Both the position numbers and the translations under genes were made by a program. Of a DNA stretch of 64,000 bases, positions 1-7,035 are shown in pieces. Each line of letters opens with the position of its first letter. Positions within the stretch are counted from its first letter, which is position 1. The DNA lies in the NCBI GenBank assembly GCA_003454975.1, contig DMST01000446.1:16816-80815 (forward strand). The letters run 5' to 3'. Source of the DNA: Cytophagales bacterium (GTDB lineage Bacteria > Bacteroidota > Bacteroidia > Cytophagales > Cyclobacteriaceae). The notes below the pieces were generated by a model that made no database searches, was not told the DNA's origin, and saw only the letters and a program-made list of their open reading frames with translations.

Positions 1-5
1 AGCCG

Positions 6-299
6 ATGGTTAGAAAAGATATTCGGTTCTCCTCTTATATGGAGGCGTCCTCTCTACTGGGAACTGTAGTAGTAAAAACTAGTTCCAAAGTGGTCTCTTC
101 CGTTTTGCGCAGTTTTCAGCAAGCTGGAAGAGATACCATCCGTTCTAGTGGCGAAGCTGTCGGAAAGACAGTGAGTAGGTTTAGCGCAAAGGTGAATGCT
201 TGGGCAGGACGATTTTCCTCAAATAGAGAAAAAATAGGAGAAACCTTACTTGAGAAAGATGAGGAGGAAACCTCTATGAAATATGGTGATCAGGATTGA
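6..299 (+). CDS. Hypothetical protein, possibly the C-terminal end of a longer gene
   Basis: An open frame of 97 codons begins with ATG six bases into the window, so the real start may lie further left. The product is rich in Ser, Lys, Arg and Val, has no signal peptide or membrane segment, and ends in an acidic tail. I do not recognise a family. It converges on the TPR gene and their 3' ends overlap by 10 bases. It may be only a fragment or a chance frame; the low-complexity Ser/Val/Lys content gives little help. Confidence 0.35.
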   Translation: MVRKDIRFSSYMEASSLLGTVVVKTSSKVVSSVLRSFQQAGRDTIRSSGEAVGKTVSRFSAKVNAWAGRFSSNREKIGETLLEKDEEETSMKYGDQD

Positions 300-1624
300 C
301 GTTTATCATCATCGCCATACAAGAACTCGTAGGCGTCAAGATAAGCAGCTGCCGCGCCTTGTTTCATTTTATGGAGCTCTCGTTTGCGTTCTTGAGCTTG
401 ATAAGCGTAGTAGCCTAGAGATAATAACATCACTATCATACCTACTGCCCAAAAAATATCGGCAAAACTCACTGCTTCCTCTGAAGCCTCTGGATTACTG
501 CTCGTAAACTTCTGTTCCAAAGCCATTAGACTTGCTTGCATATCAGCGACCTTTAAATCATCTGAAATAGAAGCGAGTTTGTCTTTTTGAGACTCTTCCA
601 ATTCGTCAAGGCGAACTATTTCCTGCCATTGACCTTCTTGTTTGAGAATAGTTTTTAGTATTTCGAAGTTCTTAGAAGTATGTATTGCCCTTGCTGTGTC
701 AAAAAGAGCAAGTGATTTGTAGCAATTTTCTTTGGCTAAAGGATAGTCGCCCTGAATGAAGGCGATTTCTCCTAAGTTTTGATATACCTTATATTTTAGG
801 TAGTCCTTGTCGTTTTTCTCCAGTAGGTCGAGAGAAAGCATGGCAGTTTCATATCCATTTTGATCACCTTTCGCTGCCATCGCTAATCCTAGCCACTGAA
901 ATATGGAATAATAATACACCTCATACTTTTCAACAATTCCGAAGCTGATCGCATTCTTATAATACTCTATCGATTGCTCGTAATCAGTTAGTTGGTAATA
1001 ATGGGAGGCGAGGGAATAGTGTATAAATTGCTGATATCCAGAGTCACTCGACATTTCTAATGCCCTATTAAAAAATTCAATGTACTTTTCGTTATCGCCA
1101 AGATTTAGGTAACAGATAGCTGTGCTACCATAAATTCTATCAAGCCTGTACTCTTCCGAATCCAGGTTGTTAACAGCAATTTCTAGGGCCTCCTGATAAT
1201 ATCCAATGGCTTGACGGAACAATTTGGCATAACGGAATTGTCGTCCAATGGCATGGGTTGAATTGAATACGCCTCTGAAATCACCTATTACTGAATATTC
1301 ATTCTTAGCCAAGAAAAATGCCTCAATTGCCTTGGTGGGATTATTTCGTAAAGAGGCTAGAGCAGTTCCTCTCATGTAATCACCTTCAGCTAACCAACTA
1401 AGATTATCTCTGGACTTGGCGACGGTGATTACTGTATTAGCAAATCTGAGTTGATTGTTATAAGATTGAATGGTATCAAAACCGACCTTTAGCTCTTCAA
1501 TAGTACTTGCCTCTTCGACTAAAGGCTTTATAGCGGTTGATGAAAGAGAATATTGACCCTTAACTGGAACTACAGAGATCAGACTCATTAAAGAAGTAAC
1601 CAAAAAAGGGCCAATACGCTTCAT
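290..1624 (-). CDS. Periplasmic TPR protein with C-terminal membrane anchor
   Basis: The product is 444 residues. A signal peptide (about residues 1-23, Arg-containing start, cleavage near Val-Lys-Gly-Gln) is followed by tandem tetratricopeptide repeats over about residues 70-330, a short charged coil, and one transmembrane segment (about 387-407) with a basic Arg/Lys tail in the cytoplasm. This is the layout of the sensor half of Bacteroidota TPR histidine kinases and TPR-LuxR regulators, but here the protein stops about 35 residues after the membrane with no kinase or DNA-binding domain. It begins 13 bases after a small double-glycine peptide gene and shares its promoter, so the two are probably one operon. 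A role in sensing, docking or exporting that peptide is inference only. Confidence 0.8.
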   Translation of the reverse strand: MKRIGPFLVTSLMSLISVVPVKGQYSLSSTAIKPLVEEASTIEELKVGFDTIQSYNNQLRFANTVITVAKSRDNLSWLAEGDYMRGTALASLRNNPTKAIEAFFLAKNEYSVIGDFRGVFNSTHAIGRQFRYAKLFRQAIGYYQEALEIAVNNLDSEEYRLDRIYGSTAICYLNLGDNEKYIEFFNRALEMSSDSGYQQFIHYSLASHYYQLTDYEQSIEYYKNAISFGIVEKYEVYYYSIFQWLGLAMAAKGDQNGYETAMLSLDLLEKNDKDYLKYKVYQNLGEIAFIQGDYPLAKENCYKSLALFDTARAIHTSKNFEILKTILKQEGQWQEIVRLDELEESQKDKLASISDDLKVADMQASLMALEQKFTSSNPEASEEAVSFADIFWAVGMIVMLLSLGYYAYQAQERKRELHKMKQGAAAAYLDAYEFLYGDDDKRQS

Positions 1625-1637
1625 GCTTGCTTAATGA

Positions 1638-1772
1638 TTAAGTATTAGGTGGTTCACAATTTGGATCGCCCTCTTCACAACCACCTGCAGTCTGTTGTAA
1701 TGCTTTTACGTTTTCTACCTTCAAAATTTCGAATGCCTCGAAATTCTTTTGTGCTTTTTTGATGTGTTTCAT
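1638..1772 (-). CDS. Small double-glycine leader peptide (RiPP/bacteriocin-like precursor)
   Basis: This 44-codon gene is too short for usual gene callers. The product has a charged N-terminal half (Lys/Glu/Phe rich, with hydrophobic residues at 11, 14, 16, 17, 19, 22 and 25), Ala-Gly-Gly at 29-31, and then a 13-residue acidic tail, CEEGDPNCEPPNT, with two cysteines at 32 and 39. A leader ending in Gly-Gly followed by a Cys-containing core is the pattern of peptides cleaved and exported by C39-peptidase ABC transporters, and such short GG peptides are common in Bacteroidota. A full Bacteroidota promoter lies just upstream and the TPR membrane gene follows after 13 bases. No maturation enzyme or transporter lies in the window. 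Coding status is supported by promoter placement and composition, not by homology. Confidence 0.6.
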   Translation of the reverse strand: MKHIKKAQKNFEAFEILKVENVKALQQTAGGCEEGDPNCEPPNT

Positions 1773-1795
1773 GGTGTAATAACATTTGGTTGTCA

Positions 1796-1827
1796 CAAAA
1801 CTAGTGAAACCTTACATGCACATCAAA
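1796..1827 (-). promoter_or_regulatory. Promoter of the GG-peptide/TPR operon
   Basis: On the minus strand TTTG (1824-1827), a 20-base spacer, and TAGTTTTG (1796-1803) match both boxes of the Bacteroidota housekeeping promoter (TTTG, 19-21 bases, TAnnTTTG) exactly. The peptide start codon lies 23 bases downstream of the -7 box, so the leader is short. Confidence 0.75.
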
Positions 1828-2422
1828 GCACTATCCCTAGGCTAGGTAATATTACGGTGATGCTTAATTGTACACCCTTTTCCCCTGTGTTACAGCCTAT
1901 TGATATTCATAAAGGTAAAAAAAATATCCTCATCCCTAAAAAACAGACTTGGAAATTTTATAAAATTTGTCCGGAAAAAAAACCATTCTATGGCCTGTAC
2001 AGGTGTTGTTGTCCTGTACCCACCGGTTTTTATCGAAACTAGGCTGGAAAAGGTTAAAAAAGTGCTCTAGGAAGGGATTCGCTAGGTGTTATTACGGTTA
2101 TTAGGGCTGTGACCTAACGTTTTATTACAATGTAGTTAAGTCTTGAATTACTCTTAAATTCTACATTAATCATGGCTTTTAAGCCTGTATAGAACGGAAT
2201 TTCCTTGGAATAATTCAATTGAACATGCTGATCGTATTATTAAAAATATCCTATTTCAAGAGCTCTTTTTACAATTGTGCAATTACTGCCTCATTTATTG
2301 GTCTTTCTTAGTGTGCTTGCCTCCTATTATTGGTGATCCCCCCGAGTAGGGTTGCTAGCCTGCCATAGGTTGTTTGGCTAGTTGCAAGATGGACGATAGG
2401 GAATTTGGAGATCCAATCAATT
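1828..2422. other. Intergenic region without a recognised gene
   Basis: This stretch lies between the divergent GG-peptide promoter and the acyl-CoA dehydrogenase gene. Open frames here are short and lack protein-like composition; the longest (1749-2042, plus strand) runs over the promoter and peptide gene in antisense. I see no RNA gene. An 18-base palindrome follows at 2423. Confidence 0.6.
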
Positions 2423-2440
2423 TTTGCAATCGATTGCAAA
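2423..2440. promoter_or_regulatory. Perfect 18-base palindrome, LacI-type operator candidate
   Basis: TTTGCAATCGATTGCAAA is perfectly self-complementary, with a central CG, which is the usual form of LacI/GalR-family operators. It ends 65 bases before the acyl-CoA dehydrogenase start codon. No LacI-type regulator is present in the window, so the binding protein would be encoded elsewhere. Confidence 0.5.
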
Positions 2441-2505
2441 TAGGTGAGGTCCCACTATCGCCTTCGGTCTAAAAGGGTTATTTTAGCGAATATACCGTTA
2501 TAATT

Positions 2506-3675
2506 ATGAGTGTACTGACTGATAATCAGCCTACTACAATAGAGGCTACTAGCGAAAACCAGAAAATGATCGCAGATATGGTGCGTGATTTTGGTGCGCG
2601 TGAGATTACTCCTTTTAGAAAGGAGTGGGATGATACCCAGCACTTTCCTAAAGACCTATTTCATCGAATGGGTGAGCTGGGTCTTATGGGGGTTTTGGTG
2701 CCCGCTGAATATGGGGGTTCTGGGTTTGGTTACCATGAATATGTTACGGCTATTATTGAGTTGGGTAAAATTGATCCAGCGATAGGTCTTTCTATGGCAG
2801 CTCATAATAGCTTGTGTACGGGACACATCTTGCAATTTGGTAGTGAGGCCCAAAAAGGAAAGTGGTTGCCTAAGCTTGCGACTGGGGAATGGATTGGCGC
2901 TTGGGGGCTCACTGAGCCGAACACGGGCTCTGATGCGGGTAATATGAAGACCGTAGCTGTAAAGGATGGGGATCATTTTGTGGTGAACGGGGCTAAGAAC
3001 TTTATTACCCATGGAGCGAGTGGTGAATTAGCAGTGGTAATAGCACGGACTGGAGATGTGGGCGATTCGCATGGTATGACGGCATTTGTGGTGGAAAGAG
3101 GGACGCCAGGTTTCCGCGGAGGGCGTAAGGAAGATAAGCTGGGTATGCGCGCCTCCGAAACTGCAGAAATGATTTTTGAGGATTGCCGAATTCCTGCTGA
3201 AAATATTCTAGGTGAAGTTGGTGAAGGATTTGTTCAAAGCCTTAAGGTGTTGGATGGTGGGCGTATTTCTATTGCTGCTTTAAGTTTGGGTATAGCAGAG
3301 GGGGCCTTGGATGCTTCAATCACCTACAGTAAGGAGCGACAGCAGTTCAATCAGCCTATTTCTAATTTCCAGGGGATTTCCTTCAAGTTGGCTGATATGG
3401 CTACAAAGCTACAGGCGGCCCGATTACTAACGGACCGGGCTGCTGACCTTAAAAACAACGGTAAGCGAGTAACTATTGAGTCTGCCATGGCAAAGTACTA
3501 TGCCTCTGAAATATGTGTGGAACTCTCAAACGAGGCGGTGCAAATATTTGGAGGGTATGGGTTTACCAAAGATTACCCAGTGGAGAAGTTCTACCGTGAT
3601 AGTAAATTGTGTACTATAGGTGAGGGGACTTCGGAGATTCAGAAAGTAGTGATCTCAAGGATGCTTCTAAAATAG
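2506..3675 (+). CDS. Acyl-CoA dehydrogenase
   Basis: The 389-residue product is a full-length FAD-dependent acyl-CoA dehydrogenase, which oxidises acyl-CoA to trans-2-enoyl-CoA in fatty-acid or branched-chain amino-acid breakdown and passes electrons to electron-transferring flavoprotein. The family signature [15 protein letters not shown] lies in the middle domain, and the C-terminal IGEGTSEIQ supplies the likely catalytic base Glu373, the position used by short-chain and butyryl-CoA enzymes. Substrate chain length cannot be read from the sequence. The start is the ATG after an A/T-rich leader without a Shine-Dalgarno sequence, normal for this phylum. The gene stands alone, downstream of an operator-like palindrome. 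Confidence 0.92.
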   Translation: MSVLTDNQPTTIEATSENQKMIADMVRDFGAREITPFRKEWDDTQHFPKDLFHRMGELGLMGVLVPAEYGGSGFGYHEYVTAIIELGKIDPAIGLSMAAHNSLCTGHILQFGSEAQKGKWLPKLATGEWIGAWGLTEPNTGSDAGNMKTVAVKDGDHFVVNGAKNFITHGASGELAVVIARTGDVGDSHGMTAFVVERGTPGFRGGRKEDKLGMRASETAEMIFEDCRIPAENILGEVGEGFVQSLKVLDGGRISIAALSLGIAEGALDASITYSKERQQFNQPISNFQGISFKLADMATKLQAARLLTDRAADLKNNGKRVTIESAMAKYYASEICVELSNEAVQIFGGYGFTKDYPVEKFYRDSKLCTIGEGTSEIQKVVISRMLLK

Positions 3676-3727
3676 CTTAATGAGAAATTGGCAAAGGATT
3701 AGGATTATTGGAAAGAAATAAAAATAA

Positions 3728-3760
3728 ATTGGCTAGAGATCAGTGATTTAGCTACCTTTG
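3728..3760 (+). promoter_or_regulatory. Promoter of rpsU
   Basis: ATTG (3728-3731), a 21-base spacer and a perfect TACCTTTG -7 box (3753-3760) fit the Bacteroidota promoter. It lies 47 bases upstream of the rpsU start, leaving a short leader that contains the strong Shine-Dalgarno sequence. Confidence 0.7.
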
Positions 3761-3787
3761 CCTTCCCTTTTGAGGGATATGTTCAAC

Positions 3788-3798
3788 TAAAGGAGGTG
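3788..3798 (+). promoter_or_regulatory. Unusually strong Shine-Dalgarno sequence before rpsU
   Basis: TAAAGGAGGTG is complementary over its whole length to the 16S rRNA anti-Shine-Dalgarno end and sits 9 bases before the rpsU ATG. Most genes in this window have no such sequence. In Flavobacterium, bS21 with bS18 and bS6 hides the anti-Shine-Dalgarno, and rpsU keeps a strong site so that ribosomes lacking bS21 translate it preferentially; the same autoregulation is likely here. Confidence 0.8.
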
Positions 3799-3807
3799 TT
3801 ATACCAA

Positions 3808-4005
3808 ATGATCGTTGTAAACGTAAAAGAAAACGAGTCTATCGAAAAGGCCTTGAAGCGCTTCAAAAAGAAATTTGAGCGTACTGGTGTTTTGCGTGAA
3901 GTACGTTCGCGTGCTTACTACACTAAGCCTTCAGTTACTCGTCGTCATGAAGTTCTTCGGGCAGCATACCGTCAGAAGATGCAGAGCCAAGAAGAGAACG
4001 CATAA
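3808..4005 (+). CDS. rpsU: 30S ribosomal protein bS21
   Basis: The 65-residue product starts MIVVNVKENESIEKALKRFK, the standard bS21 N-terminus, and has the basic helical body and the usual length. A longer frame from a GTG at 3796 would begin inside the Shine-Dalgarno sequence, so the ATG at 3808 is chosen. bS21 binds the 30S platform beside the 3' end of 16S rRNA; in Bacteroidota it helps to sequester the anti-Shine-Dalgarno. The gene is monocistronic, with its own promoter and terminator. The leader suggests control by free bS21 levels. Confidence 0.95.
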   Translation: MIVVNVKENESIEKALKRFKKKFERTGVLREVRSRAYYTKPSVTRRHEVLRAAYRQKMQSQEENA

Positions 4006-4029
4006 TATATATGTGTACGACTTTCAGGA

Positions 4030-4060
4030 GCAGCCCCGCAAATGCGAGGCTGCTTTTTTT
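4030..4060 (+). terminator. Terminator of rpsU
   Basis: GCAGCC-CGC (4030-4039), loop AAAT, and GCG-GGCTGC (4044-4053) form a stem with one C/A mismatch, followed by seven T residues. Confidence 0.85.
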
Positions 4061-4062
4061 GT

Positions 4063-6687
4063 TTAATCGTCTTCCTCCTCCAGTTTCACTTCATCTACGT
4101 TGATGAATTCTATTTCTTCCTGCTCGTTTAGCACGATACCTACTACGGAATCCTTTACAATCTTACCTGCCAAGATTTCTTTTGATAGAGCATTCAAAAG
4201 TTCTCGTTGCATGACTCTTTTGAGCGGGCGTGCACCAAACTGAGGATCATAGCCAGTGTTAGCTAGCTGGTGCAACACCTCTGGTGTGGCATCAATCTGG
4301 ATTCCGCTTTCTTGTAAGCGTTTTTGAATCTGTCGGAATTGTAGTCGCACAATCTGCTTCATGTTGTCTCGGCTTAGCGGAGCAAACATGATGGTTTCGT
4401 CAATGCGGTTGAGGAATTCTGGCCTTACGGACTTTCTCAACAGATCGAATACCTCCAGTTTCGTGTCCTCCATTACTTGGTCGTGGGTAAATTCATCAGC
4501 TTTTTCAAATCCTTCTTGAATCAAATGACTGCCAATATTGGTGGTCATAATGACAATGGAATTCTTGAAATTGGCTACACGGCCTTTATTGTCGGTCAGC
4601 CGTCCTTCGTCTAATACCTGTAGTAGGATGTTGAAAGCATCGGGATGTGCCTTTTCTATCTCATCGAGCAGAATGACTGAATATGGTTTGCGGCGAACAG
4701 CCTCCGTGAGTTGTCCTCCTTCGTCGTAGCCTACATATCCTGGAGGCGCCCCAATAAGGCGACTTACGGAATGTCTTTCCTGGTATTCGCTCATGTCGAT
4801 CCGCACCATGGCATCCTCATCGTTAAAAAGGAATTCTGCCAGTGCCTTTGCGAGTTCGGTTTTGCCCACCCCAGTGGTGCCGAGGAAAATAAAAGAGCCA
4901 ATCGGTCTTTTGGGGTCTTGTAGGCCTGCACGTGAGCGGCGAACGGCATCCGATAAGGCGGCGATAGCCTCCTTTTGCCCTGCAACCCGCTTGCCTAGCT
5001 CCGCTTCTAGTTGAAGAAGCTTCTCTCGTTCGCTTTGTAACATCCGGCTTACCGGAATTCCTGTCCATTTGGCTACAACTTCAGCGATATCCTCTGCGTC
5101 TACTTCCTCTTTTAGAAGTCGACTTTCCCCTTGCAGCTGAATCATCTGACTATTAAGCTCCTCTAGTTTGGCTTCGGATTGAGGGATCAATCCATAGCGT
5201 AGCTCTGAGGCTTTTCCGTAATCTCCCTCTCGCTCGGCTTGGTTTGCTTCATTTTTGTACCGGTCTATGTTTTCTTTCTGAGTGCGAATGCCCTGGATTA
5301 TGGATTTTTCGTGATCCCACCGGGCTTTGAGCGCAGTACGCTTTTCATTGAGGTCGGCAATGTCCTTGCTGAGAATGGTCTCCTTCTCCTTATCTTTCTC
5401 TCGCCGGATGGCTTCGCGTTCGATCTCCAACTGCATGAGACGACGATTGAGTTCATCGAGTTCCTCAGGAAGTGAATCGATTTCAATTCTCAGCTTTGAT
5501 GCTGCCTCATCCATTAGGTCAATGGCCTTATCGGGTAAAAACCGGTCACTTACATAGCGACTGCTTAGCTCAACCGCAGCAATGACTGCATCGTCCTTTA
5601 TGCGTACTCCGTGATGAACCTCATACTTCTCTTTGATGCCTCGCAATATGGATATGCTATCTGCAGCATTGGGTTCGTCTACCAGTACAGATTGGAATCG
5701 GCGTTCAAGAGCCTTGTCCTTCTCGATGTATTTTTGATATTCTTGGAGGGTAGTAGCACCAATAGCATGTAGTTCACCTCTGGCCAAGGCGGGTTTGAGT
5801 AGATTGGCAGCATCCATGGCTCCTTCGCCACCTCCTGCGCCTATTAGAGTGTGTATTTCATCTATGAACAAGATGATCTGTCCCTCGGAATCAGTTACCT
5901 CCTTTATTACAGCTTTTAATCGCTCCTCGAATTCTCCCTTGAATTTGGCTCCTGCCACTAACAGGCCCATGTCTAGGGAAATGAGGGTTTTGTCTTTAAG
6001 GTTTTCAGGAACGTCACCGTCAACAATTCTTTGGGCCATGCCCTCCACTATTGCCGTTTTTCCTACTCCTGGCTCCCCAAGTAGAATGGGGTTGTTTTTG
6101 GTTCGGCGAGAAAGAATCTGTAAGACCCTACGGATTTCGTCGTCGCGCCCAATTACGGGATCTATCTTGCCGTCTTTGGCAAGCTGATTCAGGTTTATCG
6201 AATAACGGTCTAGTGCTTTATATTTATTTTCTGCGTGTTGATCCATGACACGATTTCCTCCTCTTAATTCTTTAATGGCTTCCTTGAGAGGTTGCTCGGC
6301 AAACCCAAGGTCCTTAAGTAACTGCGCCGTTTTGTCCTTGCCGCTGGTAATGCCTATTAAAAGGTGTTCTACGGTTACGTATTCATCGTTAAATTCCTTC
6401 AGTAAGCTCTGTGCTCGCTGTAGGACTGCATGCCCTTCATTGCTGAGATATGGTTGCTGTCCTTGTACCTTCGGATAGCCAACAAGGATGCTTTGAAGGC
6501 GTTCTAAAAGAACACCATTGTCCACGCCCAGTTTTTTCAATAAAAATTCCAGGACATTTTCATCAGTTTCCACCAATGCTTGAAGCAGGTGGCCAGGCTC
6601 GATGGCCGGTTGTTCGCTCCTCACAGCAATGTCGGCAGCCTTTTGAACCACCTCTTGTGCCTTAACTGTATAGTTCTGAAAATTCAT
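4063..6687 (-). CDS. clpB: ATP-dependent disaggregase ClpB
   Basis: The 874-residue product has the full ClpB plan: an N-terminal double Clp repeat (about 1-145), a first AAA+ module with Walker A GEPGVGKT (about residue 205), the long coiled-coil middle domain (about 405-530) typical of ClpB rather than ClpA/ClpC, and a second AAA+ module with Walker A GTTGVGKT and Walker [10 protein letters not shown]. It works with DnaK/DnaJ to pull proteins out of aggregates in the cytosol after heat stress. The C-terminus is acidic. The gene is alone, converges with rpsU, and has a candidate promoter and a 21-base inverted repeat upstream. Confidence 0.97.
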   Translation of the reverse strand: MNFQNYTVKAQEVVQKAADIAVRSEQPAIEPGHLLQALVETDENVLEFLLKKLGVDNGVLLERLQSILVGYPKVQGQQPYLSNEGHAVLQRAQSLLKEFNDEYVTVEHLLIGITSGKDKTAQLLKDLGFAEQPLKEAIKELRGGNRVMDQHAENKYKALDRYSINLNQLAKDGKIDPVIGRDDEIRRVLQILSRRTKNNPILLGEPGVGKTAIVEGMAQRIVDGDVPENLKDKTLISLDMGLLVAGAKFKGEFEERLKAVIKEVTDSEGQIILFIDEIHTLIGAGGGEGAMDAANLLKPALARGELHAIGATTLQEYQKYIEKDKALERRFQSVLVDEPNAADSISILRGIKEKYEVHHGVRIKDDAVIAAVELSSRYVSDRFLPDKAIDLMDEAASKLRIEIDSLPEELDELNRRLMQLEIEREAIRREKDKEKETILSKDIADLNEKRTALKARWDHEKSIIQGIRTQKENIDRYKNEANQAEREGDYGKASELRYGLIPQSEAKLEELNSQMIQLQGESRLLKEEVDAEDIAEVVAKWTGIPVSRMLQSEREKLLQLEAELGKRVAGQKEAIAALSDAVRRSRAGLQDPKRPIGSFIFLGTTGVGKTELAKALAEFLFNDEDAMVRIDMSEYQERHSVSRLIGAPPGYVGYDEGGQLTEAVRRKPYSVILLDEIEKAHPDAFNILLQVLDEGRLTDNKGRVANFKNSIVIMTTNIGSHLIQEGFEKADEFTHDQVMEDTKLEVFDLLRKSVRPEFLNRIDETIMFAPLSRDNMKQIVRLQFRQIQKRLQESGIQIDATPEVLHQLANTGYDPQFGARPLKRVMQRELLNALSKEILAGKIVKDSVVGIVLNEQEEIEFINVDEVKLEEEDD

Positions 6688-6698
6688 AGTCCTATTGT

Positions 6699-6731
6699 GA
6701 AATATAACACTTACGCAAAAGGTTTATCAAA
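6699..6731 (-). promoter_or_regulatory. Candidate promoter of clpB
   Basis: On the minus strand TTTG (6728-6731), 21 bases, and TATATTTC (6699-6706) match the Bacteroidota promoter with one mismatch. It lies 12 bases from the clpB start codon. Confidence 0.5.
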
Positions 6732-6760
6732 GCTCATTCCTAAGGTTCACCACTAGCTTA

Positions 6761-6781
6761 ATTGCGTCAATTTGACGCAAT
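6761..6781. promoter_or_regulatory. 21-base inverted repeat upstream of clpB
   Basis: ATTGCGTCAA, one central T, and TTGACGCAAT form a perfect inverted repeat 30 bases upstream of the clpB -33 box. It is not the HrcA CIRCE element. Its core GTCAATTTGAC recurs in an inverted repeat before susC (48519-48533). It is a likely protein-binding site. Confidence 0.5.
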
Positions 6782-7009
6782 CCGCCTATTTTTTTGGTAG
6801 ATTGGTGACAATATGTCAAGCTTGGCCTTTATTGTAGCATGATGGGTAATAGGGGTTGGGGTATTAAGGATGCTAGTCTTTGGCTAGTTGGGGTGCTAGC
6901 GAATGCTGGTTATGTTGCGATGGGTTGGTTTCTCTGTAGGCTCAGTTGCACTTAGGGTTTCAGGCCTACGGCAATTCTGGTGAGGCTTTTTCATTACATC
7001 AAACCCTCA
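6782..7009. other. Intergenic region without a recognised gene
   Basis: The stretch between the clpB control region and the repeat-protein gene contains only short frames. One 38-codon plus-strand frame (from about 6840) is rich in Gly and Trp and reads like chance coding. No RNA gene or repeat family was recognised. Confidence 0.5.
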
Positions 7010-7035
7010 ATGTATCGTAATCCCCGTATATTTCG

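Noticed and set aside
1749..2042. 97-codon plus-strand frame
   Set aside because: It runs antisense through the peptide start and promoter, has poor composition and no start-region support.
4711..6665. Several 60-130 codon plus-strand frames opposite clpB
   Set aside because: Shadows of the clpB coding frame.
6840..6956. 38-codon frame upstream of the repeat-protein gene
   Set aside because: Gly/Trp-rich without GG motif, promoter or neighbour; considered because of the GG-peptide finding but not supported.
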